Positions 41,308-51,405 of a stretch of DNA of 64,000 nucleotides are shown piece by piece. A model generated the notes under the pieces. The model was given only the letters and a program-made list of their open reading frames with translations, was not told the DNA's origin and made no database searches. Source of the DNA: Desulfosarcina cetonica JCM 12296 (GTDB taxonomy: Bacteria > Desulfobacterota > Desulfobacteria > Desulfobacterales > Desulfosarcinaceae); assembly GCF_001311845.1 (NCBI RefSeq), contig NZ_BBCC01000003.1:27007-91006 (forward strand). The letters run 5' to 3'. Each line of letters begins with the position of its first letter. Positions within the stretch are counted from its first letter, which is position 1. A program made the translations under genes and the position numbers.

Positions 41308-42956
41308 TTATTTTGGTAAGAACCCATCCAGGACAGGAACGATGTCCTTCATGAAGGCCTGCAGCCGCGCTTCTGCCGTTTCAACCGCCTCCCCGCCGTA
41401 GATGGGCGTAATCAGCCGTACCAGGCGCCGTCGGTGCGCTGGCGGGTCAGGGCATCCCAGAAGTTATACAGTTTCATCTCCCATGCACTGGTGAGCGTTC
41501 GGCCGCGCATGGGAAACCAGAAATAGGCCAGCTGACGAACGCTGCCATTTTGCATCAGCGCCCGTCGAACGGGCAGGGTGCCGGCCGTTCCCTGCCGCAG
41601 GGGCGCATCGATTTTTCCCGACTGGCTGAAGGTCCATCCCGACCCGGGAAGGCAGGTGTCCGGCGAATGGATGGCCTCGCCTTTGCGTTGGCTCTGGTAG
41701 TAGGCCACGTAGAAATTCACCTGTTTGCCGTTCGTGTCGTTGAAATCGGCGATCAGATAGTCGCTCAGATCCAATTCGTCGATGAATTTCTGTTCCATCT
41801 TCTTCGGATAGCCTTGCCAGGAACCGATTGACATGGGAAACTCTTCAAGAGACTTGGCAATCGGCACCTTTTCCCTAAATTCGATGCCTTGAGTGAGAAC
41901 CAACGTGATTGCCAGCAACGCCATTGCTGATAAGAATTGTGGCGGTTTGAGAATTGTTGCTATTCCTTTTGCATGTTGATCGCTGAGATTTGGTGCTGGA
42001 TGCTTGATACTGGATCCTGAATTCGTGATGCTTGATTCTCGATAGCCCTGGTCGTGTGTTGTATCATTTTGTTTTTCTTTCTTATTCTGTGTTATGCGCT
42101 CTATCTTCCTCGCTTTTGAGACGCCAATGCGTTTCAAAAACGCCATCTCTCCCAACAAAATTATCAGAGACGTCATGAAGATGAACCAGCCGGAAAAGTC
42201 GTGAAAAAATCCCTCGGCAACCGTCGGCCCCCAGTACTGATACAGAATGCCGACTGACGCGATACGTAGGCCATTGACCACCACGGAAAACGGAACGGTC
42301 GACACCACGACCACGGCCTTTTTCCAGAGCTGCATTTTTGACAGGTACGTTAGCAGCAGTCCCATTATGAGCAGCGGCAGCGTGTAGCGGAGGCCACTGC
42401 AGGCATCCACCACCTGGAGCTGGGTAAAACCCAGGTCGATGACGTTGCCCTCCCGGTAGGCGGATATGCCGTAGGCTTGGAGCATCCAGACGCCTAATTT
42501 CGAAGATATGAGTTTGAGTTGGAAGGTGACCTTATTGTTGACGAAATGGGGCAGCGGAAACATGAAGATCAGCATACTCAATGCAAAACCGATCTGTTTG
42601 ATTTTCTGCCACCCGAATAAGATCAAGAGCACGCCACTGAAAATAAGCCAGGAAGAAAGATAGATCGAAAAAATTTCCCCTGCGAGTTCACCCACCCAGT
42701 ATAGACAAACACCTATTAGTACCGGAATAAGTCCCAGCCAAGTTGTTGATGCCGACACATTCGCAAAAGCCTTCCGCTTTTCCCAGACCAGGTAGGTAAA
42801 TACGAATGGAATCAGGTACCCGTAACTGTAATCCTCCCGGCTCCAGTCCTTTGAAATGAGCCATGCATAGGTGCTGTAGTAGAGTAGCACCATGAGTACG
42901 CCGAACGGCAGCCACTTCTCCCAAGAGATTTCCTTGAGAGCTATCTCGGGTTTCAC
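41308..42956 (-). CDS. xrtD: exosortase D (VPLPA-CTERM-specific) with C-terminal EpsI domain (one frameshift)
   Basis: Rejoined length is 549 residues. The N-terminal 280 residues have about eight membrane helices and the exosortase catalytic residues: Cys in VVDACSGLRYTLPLL, Arg in VVVNGLRIASVG and His in FFHDFSGWFIF. A low-complexity linker follows, then an EpsI domain (YYQSQRKGEAIHSPDTCLPGSGW). It should cleave the VPLPA tail, for example of the 6893 product, in the inner membrane. Near 41425 one base is missing; adding one replaces the premature stop after DGAWYG by LVRLITPIYGGEAVETAEAR and ends at 41308, the normal EpsI end. The choice of XrtD over other exosortase classes rests on the EpsI fusion and on the VPLPA substrate in the window. 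Confidence 0.85.
41978..42047 (-). repeat. degenerate heptanucleotide repeat inside the exosortase linker
   Basis: On the plus strand ten consecutive 7-base units fit GAT-N-C-T-K loosely: GATCGCT, GAGATTT, GGTGCTG, GATGCTT, GATACTG, GATCCTG, AATTCGT, GATGCTT, GATTCTC, GATAGCC. They encode the linker between the exosortase and EpsI domains (around SSITNSGSSIKHPAPNLSD). Seven is not a multiple of three, so the period does not track the codons. Confidence 0.7.
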
Positions 42957-43077
42957 GATTTAGTCTCCATTTCATCTATTGCATGATGCATTGCTTTTAG
43001 CGTAGCTAATGAAGGCTTACAAATCATGGCTAAAAAATTGGTGATCCTAAGTTCTCAACACTCCAAACAATCTAAAC

Positions 43078-44174
43078 TTATCTTCCCAACTCCTTAATCA
43101 GCACCTCCCATATCCGTTCGGCCGCCTTGCATCCCACATCGAGGGAACCTGATAGTCATCCCCGGTGTCGCCCATAACCCTCTGAAAGGCTTCCAGGATC
43201 GAATGACTGGAAGTGCCCGCCAGCTTGTTGCTGCCAATTTCGATGGTGATCGGCCGTTCCGTATTCTGTCGAAGTGTCAGACATGGGATTTTCAATGCCG
43301 TGGTCTCTTCTTGGAGCCCGCCGCTGTCGGTTAGCACGACCCTCGCGTCTTTCCATAAAAAAAGGGATTCGCGGAATGGAAGCGGTTCCATCAGGTGCAC
43401 TCTGTCGGAAAATTGGATGCCATAGCGGTCTATCATCTTACGGGTCCTGGGGTGAACCGGGAACACAATTTCCAAATCCGTTGATATTATGTTAATCGCG
43501 TGTACGATTTTCTCAAAATTTTCTTTCTTATCTACATTGGAGGGACGGTGCAGCGTCATAAAAGCGTATGCACCCATCCGTTTTTTTAACTGTTGGGAGG
43601 CAAATAATGAAGCGTTTGAGCGCTTTATCTGCTCTATCTGGTGAAAAAGATTGTCTATCATGACATGCCCGACCAGGAAAATTCGGTCATGTGGTTTGCC
43701 CTCGTTTTTTAGATTCTTAACCCCCGAATCCTCGGTGACAAAAAAATAGTCGGAGATGGCATCAGTTACCATCCGGTTGATTTCCTCGGGCATGGTCAGA
43801 TCGAAGCTACGTAGCCCCGCCTCCACATGGGCAACTGGTATGAGCATCTTTTTTGCTACCACGCTGCATGCCAGAGTGGAATTTACATCTCCGACCACGA
43901 TCACCACATCGGGTTTTTCCGTTTCACATATCGCCTCAAAAGCGATCATGATCTTAGCGGTCTGTTTCGCATGGCTCCCGGATCCGGAATGTAAAAAATG
44001 GTCCGGTTCAGGAAGACCGAAATCATCGAAAAAAGCCTGGGACATTTCATAATCGTAATGCTGGCCGGTATGAATGATTCGGCACGTCACATTCGGATAC
44101 TGTTGTGCAATCCGATAGATCGGCGCTATCTTCATGAAATTTGGCCGAGCACCGGCAACTAGGTGGACAAGCAT
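43078..44174 (-). CDS. wecB: UDP-N-acetylglucosamine 2-epimerase, non-hydrolysing (one frameshift)
   Basis: Rejoined length is 365 residues. It interconverts UDP-GlcNAc and UDP-ManNAc in the cytoplasm. Family motifs: GARPNFMKIAP, HTGQHYDYEMS, GDVNSTLA, HVEAGLRSFDLTMPEEINR, TLHRPSNVD, LTDSGGLQEE. Near 43130 one base is missing; inserting it replaces the tail DARRPNGYGRC with KAAERIWEVLIKELGR, the usual ending, and moves the stop to 43078. The product suggests ManNAc or a derived sugar in the polymer. It follows the exosortase gene after about 120 bases of sequence holding nothing recognisable. Confidence 0.93.
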
Positions 44175-44221
44175 GGTACTTCCCTTTGAATTGATTTTGC
44201 TGATTCGATACGTTCAAACAG

Positions 44222-45139
44222 TTAAGGACTGGTCGCGTTTCCTCTTCCTGTCGAGGCGAAATCGATTATCGTCACTTCCTGAGGCTGTTGAAAAACTTCT
44301 CTGCGCCAGGCGGAAATCGACATGAAGCGATACCGGCTCAGAACGAAATCCAACTTTCCGACCGTCTTCCCAACATTTACGTAGGACTTAAACAGGCGTT
44401 TGAAAGACATTTTCATCCTCGGCACATTGGGATCGAAATCGCGAGGGTGAAAATAGGAAACAACGGGGATATCCTGTCGATTTTGACGCTCGATACACAT
44501 GGCAATGAACCGGCGCGGAAATAGCCGAAAATATCCCCCCCCGGAAAATGCTGTTTTCGCTTTTCCGAAATATACCGACGCAATCGGATATTCTTCCAAT
44601 TCGAGACCAGACAAGGTCTTTAGCTTAAATGGTTTTGAAGGAATCCCGGGAATACCTCCGTGTCCATGATTTCCGGAAAAGATAGTCGCATCATATGTGA
44701 AGCCTGACTCAGCGATATCGTCGAACGCCCAGAGGTTGTCCGGGGTGATGCTAAAGCCGGGGCCGCGATAACCGGCAATCGGCATCCCGGAAATATTCTC
44801 CAGAACTTGCTTTGATTTCCGCAAGTCCTCGCGAAAAAGGTCTCTGCGCTGGTTGTAGATCAATTGATGTGCATAGCCATGGCAGGCGATTTCATGGCCG
44901 CTTTCCGCCGCCAATCTGACCAGCCCAGGGTGTCTTTCAGCCATCCAGCCGAGAATAAAGAACGTGCACGTCACTTTGCGGTGATCTAGTAGTTCCAGAA
45001 AGATTCGAAGCCCGATTTCAGCTCGGCTGGCAAACGATTTCCACCTATCGATTCGGGTGGAATCCGGAATGTCCAGGATGTGAAACCAGTCTTCCAGATC
45101 GAATGTCATGATGTTTGGAAATGATCCTCTATTCATCAT
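44222..45139 (-). CDS. polysaccharide deacetylase with DUF3473, exosortase-associated
   Basis: About 305 residues. The NodB-type motifs are MTFDLEDWFH (metal-binding Asp), HEIACHGYAHQLIY (His pair), YRGPGFSITPD and ASVYFG. The C-terminal DUF3473 part (GGGYFRLFPRRF .. VSYFHPRDFDPNVPRM) is characteristic of deacetylases in PEP-CTERM/EPS loci (TIGR03006-like). It would remove N-acetyl groups from the polymer. The start ATG 45139 lies 22 bases after the upstream stop, behind a GGCGGA element; an upstream start at 45205 would overlap that gene. Confidence 0.88.
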   Translation of the reverse strand: MMNRGSFPNIMTFDLEDWFHILDIPDSTRIDRWKSFASRAEIGLRIFLELLDHRKVTCTFFILGWMAERHPGLVRLAAESGHEIACHGYAHQLIYNQRRDLFREDLRKSKQVLENISGMPIAGYRGPGFSITPDNLWAFDDIAESGFTYDATIFSGNHGHGGIPGIPSKPFKLKTLSGLELEEYPIASVYFGKAKTAFSGGGYFRLFPRRFIAMCIERQNRQDIPVVSYFHPRDFDPNVPRMKMSFKRLFKSYVNVGKTVGKLDFVLSRYRFMSISAWRREVFQQPQEVTIIDFASTGRGNATSP

Positions 45140-45161
45140 CTGATGTCCGCCCACACCGCGA

Positions 45162-46244
45162 TCAATAGAGGTCGAGATCGCTGAATGAAAAATACCAGTT
45201 CTCAAAACACTTTAACCGCGAAATTGCAGTTTTGTCCTCAAGCCCATGAAAACGCAGAATAAAGTTGCAGTTGTGCGGTAGCAAGCGCGGCGGCAAGTTC
45301 CGAAATCCATTTTTTTTAAGGAGTCGGCATTCTTGCGAATGATGGTTCATTAACGTAAACAGCAACGGCGTACCGTTTGCGATGGCGATCCGGTGCACTT
45401 TTTTCATCATGAGGCGGGCTACACGCTCTGGGTCACTGGTGTTGCAGTCAACCAGGAAGTCCATTAAAATGGTGATTGGGATTCCTTTTCGATAGGCCTT
45501 CCGCAACGCTAACAATCCTACGGCTTTGTCATCTTCAACCTCGGCGATAAACACACGGTAGGACAAAGTCGGGCACTTTAGAAAACGCCATGCGATAAAT
45601 TTTGCACTCCGATTAAAGAGATGGACGCCGCCAATCGATTTTTCCCGGACAAAGGATAAATCGACGCCATCCAGGTCCTGATCCGACCGGATTTCACGAA
45701 TCACCGGAGAGCCCGCTCCTTGAGGCAGCACGGCGGACGGTGAAACGAACCGCGCAAACATTCCAAATTGCCCAATCACGTCGAACTGCAATCCCTTGGA
45801 AAAGCCGTGGAGGGAATTGTTGTTGGGTACGCCGACCGTCCCTCGGATGCCGATCTTCCTGCACCGGTCGTAAGTCATGTTGGCAAGCGTCTTGAAAACG
45901 CCTTTCCGGTAAAATTCCGGGTGAGTCATCGTGTACAAGGAAATGTTGAAATCGATGGCTTCTCCGGCGACCAGCAATTTGCCGGGAATCACCAAGTAGA
46001 CCCCCGCCACCATCGGCCTTCCGTCTGCCGGTTCGGCACAAAAGGCGATTGCCTGACCGTAACAATTGTCGAGCAGGTGCCACTTGAAGTAGTCTGGATT
46101 GGTAATGCGATGTCCCGTCCAGGTCGAGTCGAACAGCTCTCTGATTCTTTTAGAATCCGAATCCCAATTTACCTGACGTCCATACCATTCCCGGAGTTTG
46201 TCGGAAGGTGACTCAGACGTTCTGTTTTCAAGACTCCCGTTCAC
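45162..46244 (-). CDS. GNAT-like acyltransferase
   Basis: 360 residues, no signal peptide. The middle (VAGVYLVIPGKLL .. DFNISLYTMTHPEFYRKGVF) has the GNAT cofactor-loop form, RKGVFKTL standing for R-x-x-G-x-G/A, and a second partial repeat follows (AVGLLALRKAYRKGIPITIL). Its length suggests a double-GNAT or FemAB-like protein that transfers an acyl group to a sugar amine or to a nucleotide sugar. It lies between the deacetylase (gap 22) and the lyase (gap 4), clearly in the same operon. The acceptor is unknown. Confidence 0.7.
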   Translation of the reverse strand: MNGSLENRTSESPSDKLREWYGRQVNWDSDSKRIRELFDSTWTGHRITNPDYFKWHLLDNCYGQAIAFCAEPADGRPMVAGVYLVIPGKLLVAGEAIDFNISLYTMTHPEFYRKGVFKTLANMTYDRCRKIGIRGTVGVPNNNSLHGFSKGLQFDVIGQFGMFARFVSPSAVLPQGAGSPVIREIRSDQDLDGVDLSFVREKSIGGVHLFNRSAKFIAWRFLKCPTLSYRVFIAEVEDDKAVGLLALRKAYRKGIPITILMDFLVDCNTSDPERVARLMMKKVHRIAIANGTPLLFTLMNHHSQECRLLKKNGFRNLPPRLLPHNCNFILRFHGLEDKTAISRLKCFENWYFSFSDLDLY

Positions 46245-46248
46245 TTGG

Positions 46249-48134
46249 TCACTCTCTGTTTATTTCGATCTTGGTGGTATAGGTCCGATTTTTTCGGCTT
46301 TTGAAATGAAAAATACAGGTGGTAATCGGCGCCCACGATCCATACCGTGAGCTGATCCATCCGGCAAAAGGCTTTGTTGACCCGCGATAGAGTGATACGT
46401 CGGCTTCTTCAGGAAAGTGCATCGCCATCCGACCGTTGTTGAATGATGCTTCTATTAAATGTCTATCTGTCTTGACGACCTGGCAATCTTGCCCAAAATG
46501 AAACGCACCCCTGCAATTTATCGTTTCCTCTCCGTCAAGCCGGTCCTCGATGAGAATCCGCTCAGGTGAATCCCACGTGAGCCGTCGATAATGTGTAACG
46601 CCGAGTCTGCACCGATACCCATCATGGGATGCTTCAATCAACGGTACCGGATCGCCCTCCAGACACAGCAATCGACATGCGTGGGGTCGTTCCCACATGA
46701 ATGGCCCCTGCATGACACTCTGGTCTATGCCGCCAACTTCAATGGTGTTGTGAGCGATGGTCGAGCGAAAGTAGTTTCGAATGCCCTGAGACCCATTGTA
46801 CTGGCCGCTGCCAATGTCCGTGAATAACGGGATACCGTCCCAAAAAGTAGGATTGAGAGTGCATCCGCATGACCGTGACCGTATGTGGGTGCCAATCCCA
46901 ATGGGGCGTGCCGAAAAACAAGGCATCCTGCCCCGTTTTGGATGCAGGTAACCCCGCCATTCGGATAAGTACTCACAATCGCTTTCGGTTTCGATTCTGT
47001 TTGGCGATGAAGGCCGTGAGCAGTCCTGTCTTCGCTCTGCCGACGGCCCTTGATTAAGAAAAAGGTGGAACGGATGTCGGTCGCACCTGCACCCTTTTCC
47101 CACTCCGGTTTTTGAAACCACTTCGCACCGAGATTTAAGAGCCCTTGAAAATAAGGTTCGCGGTAGTCCAAAAAGGGCCGAAAAACAAATCCGTCATCCC
47201 GGTCTCCATAATCAGGAAAATTGCCTTTTTCAGTTATCAGACGATTGATGAAATCCAGTGCGCTTATAATACGATCAGATAACACCTGTGGAATCTTTTT
47301 TTCTTCCAATAGGAGATAATGAAACAGAGCATCAACCACAAACCCCAAATACCAGAACGTTTGTTCTTTATTGCTGCCATCCGGGTTGATCTGCCGTAGC
47401 GTTTCCCTATGCAAAATTTCCCGAGCCAGGGATATCCATTTTTGTCCGATATGGGCTGTATCTAATGCCTTTCCGATCCAGAAAAGACCCACAGCCTCAA
47501 TAACAAGATGGTTTCCGGCAGACGAAAACGTTGACAGGCGTTTGGAAATAAATCGACCTGAACACACCGCAAGCCCGATCAATTCTTTTTCAAGAGTTTT
47601 ACCGGGTTTTTCCTTTGCCAAGTTCAGTGCACGATAAATGGAGATCCATCTCAATGCCACTTCCATTGAGCTGATATAGGCCGGTCCTTGTTGGTATGGA
47701 TTTTTATTCAACCATTGTGAAATAATAGTCAGTGCCAGCTGCTCATTGTATAGGGCTAGAACGGGAAGAAATTGAAGTCGGTTTAATTCCCAGTTAGACC
47801 GAATATCTCCATGGGGATTCCCAGGTCTATAGCTGATTTTGGAATAATGGCAATTTGGCCAACGATTGGCTGATTCACTTTCATGCCAGTCAATTTCGGA
47901 GTTAAGATCAATTGTTTTGCCATAGTACAAAAAAGCAGTATTTCTTGTACATGATCCCTCCGGCAAGAAGTGGTATGTTAAAATATAGTTTTTGGCAAAC
48001 CTTTGGTATGACCAATTTGAGGGTTGTCTGAATAGTATTGCATCCTTCTGTATTTCAATCACCTCTATGAGCCTTTTTAAGAGCTCACGGGGTGCCATCT
48101 TCCGGAGACGGTGGAGGTACCAGTTTAATTGCAT
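46249..48134 (-). CDS. heparinase II/III-family polysaccharide lyase-like protein (one frameshift)
   Basis: Rejoined length is 628 residues. An alpha-barrel-like N-terminal half (NWELNRLQFLPVLALYNEQL; SSAGNHLVIEAVGLFWIGKAL) is followed by the beta-sandwich with GLAPTYGHGHADALSILL and NYFRSTIAHNTIEVGG, the family signature with its catalytic His/Tyr region. Such proteins cleave uronic-acid polymers and are regular members of EPS loci with heparinase-like and bi-domain oxidoreductase genes. One base is missing in a T/A-run at about 46844 (restores LFWDGIPLFTDIG). No clear signal peptide, so where it acts is uncertain. Confidence 0.87.
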
Positions 48135-48163
48135 TTCTTAGAGGGATTCAACGGATAATAAAT

Positions 48164-48868
48164 TTAGATTTTATTTAAAAGCAGTTTGTAAATGATTCTT
48201 AGTGCCGGGAGCTGACGTTTCCATCGTTTAAGATTGCCAATGTCGTTGAATGCCCGGTAAAGGCCTTCCCACTTAAACATCTTGTTCCACCATGCCGGCA
48301 CAGGTTTGGCCTTGCCTATAAATAAATCATAGCTCCCACCCAATCCCATGTACAATGCCGGGTATTCACGGTACATCTTCTCCATGATGTACTCCTGTCT
48401 CGGCGACCCCATGGCCACATAGACAATATCCGGCTTTTTCGCTTTGAGTGTTACAAGAAGGGACGGCAATTCATCTTCCTGAAAATAGCCGTCGCGGTAT
48501 CCCAGAATGTTGATATTTGGGAATTCGCACCGAAGCTTCTCAATTGTACGCTCGATGACCATCTGCTCGGCGCCGATCAGGAAGAAAGATTTTTCATGCT
48601 GGTAGCGTCGTATGATTTCCAGCCATAGCTCGGCACCTCTGATCTTGACTGCCCGGCTGCCTTTCCTCCTAAGGGCCGCCACCGCCCCGATCCCATCCGG
48701 ATAGCCAATATTCTCATTGATAATGCGCACCAGCTTTTTATCTTCATTGAGAATTTTTTCAGTACCGATTGCAATCAGAATATGTTTCTTGTCGCCAACA
48801 TATGTCACGAGGTCATCACTAGATGGAAAGGCGTATATCCATCGTTCGTTGACTATCTGCTTTTGCAT
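48164..48868 (-). CDS. WecG/TagA/CpsF-family glycosyltransferase
   Basis: 234 residues, the normal family length. Motifs: GYPDGIGAVAALRRKG, RGAELWLEIIRRY, FFLIGAEQ, PDIVYVAMGSPRQEYIMEK and GLGGSYDLFIGKAKPVPAWW. The family adds ManNAc or ManNAcA to a lipid-linked GlcNAc, which fits the neighbouring epimerase. ATG 48868 has TTAGGG six bases upstream; GTG 48874 adds two residues. It acts at the cytoplasmic face. Confidence 0.93.
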   Translation of the reverse strand: MQKQIVNERWIYAFPSSDDLVTYVGDKKHILIAIGTEKILNEDKKLVRIINENIGYPDGIGAVAALRRKGSRAVKIRGAELWLEIIRRYQHEKSFFLIGAEQMVIERTIEKLRCEFPNINILGYRDGYFQEDELPSLLVTLKAKKPDIVYVAMGSPRQEYIMEKMYREYPALYMGLGGSYDLFIGKAKPVPAWWNKMFKWEGLYRAFNDIGNLKRWKRQLPALRIIYKLLLNKI

Positions 48869-48881
48869 AAGCACCCTAATT

Positions 48882-51035
48882 TCAGGCTTTCATTGTCTGA
48901 CTTGAATGTATCGATTGGATGATTTTAAAGCAGGTCGATGATGTACAAAGGATATCCTCAATAGGAATCAAGGGTCCGGTGCCTTCCCGAACGGCTTGAA
49001 TAAACAATTCAACTTCATTCTTTTGGCCCTTGTCCTGTCCCCTTAATTTCTTTTCTTTTCTACGCCCGTTCGTGTAGATTGCCAGATTCCTGAATTCGTC
49101 AATCACAGCCGTGCAGCCGTTTGCAGACAACTCAATACGCTCTTTGCCAAAACGCTTACTTCCATTGGCTAAGTAGGCAACGGTTCCAACGGAACCATTC
49201 TGGAAAGCTATTAATACCTGAATCGAGTCGTTATGATGATGGGGATCCGGCAAAGCGCATGCATGTACAGAAACCGGATTTGAGCCATTTAAAAAAGTTA
49301 GAAAATCGATGAAATGGCACACCTCGCCGATGATACGGCCTCCGCCGACCTCTGAATCCTGGATCCAGGAGTTGGGCGGAATCGGCCCTGCATTGATCCG
49401 ATAGGACATCGCCATGGGCCCATCACCGAATTCCTGTTTGAGCATTTGGGCAAACGGTGAAAAGCGCCGATTGTAACCTACCATCAAGAGGGGATGACTG
49501 TTGCCGGCCTCAAGAGATGTCTTGAAAAAGGAGCCGAATTCTTCCAGCTCGTGTGACGCTAAACAAAGCGGTTTTTCGACGAATACATTTTTACCTGCCT
49601 TCAAGGCTCTCAACGTATAGTCTGCATGGGTATCGTGGCGTGTCGCGATGAAGATCGTATTGATCTCTTCGTTCTCAAGGATGTCCGCAGCATCCCCCGT
49701 GCAGAACTCGAAACCAAACCTTTCCGCCACTGACCGCGAACTTGTGCCTGTGGAGGTCATCACTCCTTTGAGCACGACATCGTCCCGTTTTGGAATATTC
49801 GGCAGCAAATGACCCTGTGCATAGGAACCGGCGCCAAGGAATCCAATTAGGACGGCCGACGATCGGTGCCCGACCCCTGGAGAGACATGTATTTTTTCCG
49901 TTTAACGATTTTGCCAGGATCATACGCGATGAGAAGGCCGATAAACGGTTCGGACTTGGCCGTCATGATATCATAGGTGCAGGAGCCTCTTCGAGCCTGA
50001 ATATATGGGTTGTCAGATAACCGACATCGATTTTTGCGCTGAACAGCAAATCCTGAAACGACTGCATGTTGCGTTTTTCGGTCCAGCGAACGTATGCCTG
50101 CGGATAGTCGACGCCCTTTTCTTCATAAACAGGGTCATATCGCCCAGGGCCGTATGAGCAGGACATTTTGACCTGCAATTCCTTTTGGTAATAGTGTGGT
50201 TCGCGATCGAACCCAGTCGGAACGGCGCCGACCACGACAACAGTGCCGCGTTTGCGTGAAATTGCACCGGCAAAGTTGATCGGGTCAAGGGAATCTGATG
50301 CGGCTGTGATGATGACCGCATCGCAACCGATGCCTTGTGTAAATGCATTAATTCGGGCTTCGACACCGGCGGCATCCCGGGCCAGCGCCAGGTCGGTACA
50401 GTTCTCGCCAGCGATATCGATCATCCGTGGATTGATGTCGATACCGATCACACGAACACCAGCCGCTCTCAGCAGCAAGCACGTCAACTGTCCCAGCAAC
50501 CCCAGTCCGATCACGGCACACGATTCGCCTATCCGCAAATCCGCCTGGCGGACGCTTGAAACGCAATCGCGCCAAGGGTGTTGTAGGCCGCAAGTCTTAA
50601 ATCCGCGTCGGAATTGAGTTTTACGCACAGATTGACCGGAACTACGATAACTTCTGCATGAGCCGCCGTCGCACCACCGCAGGCCACCTTGTCCCCAATC
50701 CTGAATTCGTTGACACCATCGCCCACATCGATGACTTCGCCAGCACAGGAATACCCCAGCGGTGAATACGCATCTAACTTTTTCATGACGGCACGATAGG
50801 TTTGAATCGGTCCGTGTTGTTTCAACACGTCCAACACCTGTTTGACCTGCTGCGGTCTTTCCTTAGCCTTGCCGATCAGACTTTTTCGAGCGGTTTTGAC
50901 CGTATTGGATTCAGTGCCTGCACTGATCAGTGAAAAATGGTTTTGCACCAATACCATTCCCGGTCTTAAATTGGGAACCGGCATTTCCATTAACCTGATG
51001 TTTCCATTTTTGAGCTTCTGAGCAATTTGTTGCAT
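48882..51035 (-). CDS. bi-domain oxidoreductase: zinc-type dehydrogenase fused to Gfo/Idh/MocA (three frameshifts)
   Basis: Rejoined length is 718 residues. The first half is an alcohol-dehydrogenase-like domain (SLISAGTESNTVKTARKSL, PLGYSCAGEVIDVGDGV, ESCAVIGLGLLGQLTCLL). The second half is a Gfo/Idh/MocA domain (LIGFLGAGSYAQGHLLPNI, FVEKPLCL, MVGYNRRFSP). Three single-base losses, near 50559, 49977 and 49852, split it; each repair restores expected family sequence (GVRQADLRIGES, PYDIMTAKSEPFIGLLIAYD, VLIGFLGAGSYAQ). Such fusions accompany heparinase-like genes in capsule and EPS loci and are thought to modify nucleotide or polymer sugars; the substrate is unknown. Starts at ATG 51035. Confidence 0.85.
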
Positions 51036-51405
51036 AGCATTTAATCGTTATGTGGCCGAAAGGTACAGTAAAACCATCCAGATGGTATCAAACTCTTTGC
51101 CAATATATTTCTTGGTTGTTCTTGTGGGTCCAGTGACCCGAAGCCATTGGAATCCAAATGCAGAAGCATTAATCGTATTATTTATCAAATAAGATCTCAG
51201 CCGAAATTGGTAGGTGCTCGCCGCTGGTTTTTTTTCAAGCACATTGCGTTTTTTAACTGGCATGCCATTCGAAATGAAAATGTAGTTAATTCTCGGTCTT
51301 ATTGGAAAAAATTTGATTTAGATCCCTTTCAAATAATTTTTTGACAGCCAGAATGCGTCATTAAATTCAGAATACATTTTAGGCCCTCTGCAATATTTAA
51401 TGTCA
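51036..51405. other. AT-rich gap without a supported gene
   Basis: About 370 AT-rich bases between the bi-domain oxidoreductase and the ligase gene. A 71-codon reading at 51048-51263 on the minus strand (MPVKKRNVLEKKPAAS..) has no clear ribosome binding site and matches nothing I know; I do not call it. It probably contains a promoter for the oxidoreductase gene. Confidence 0.5.

Noticed and set aside
41978..42047. Heptad repeat considered as a CRISPR array
   Set aside because: Units are contiguous and only seven bases long, with no spacers and no cas genes.
48882..49808. Stand-alone Gfo/Idh/MocA gene
   Set aside because: Its missing dinucleotide-binding start is found in the next frame, continuous with the zinc-dehydrogenase half upstream; it is one bi-domain gene split by errors.
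51048..51263. 71-codon minus-strand reading in the AT-rich gap
   Set aside because: No ribosome binding site and no recognisable domain.
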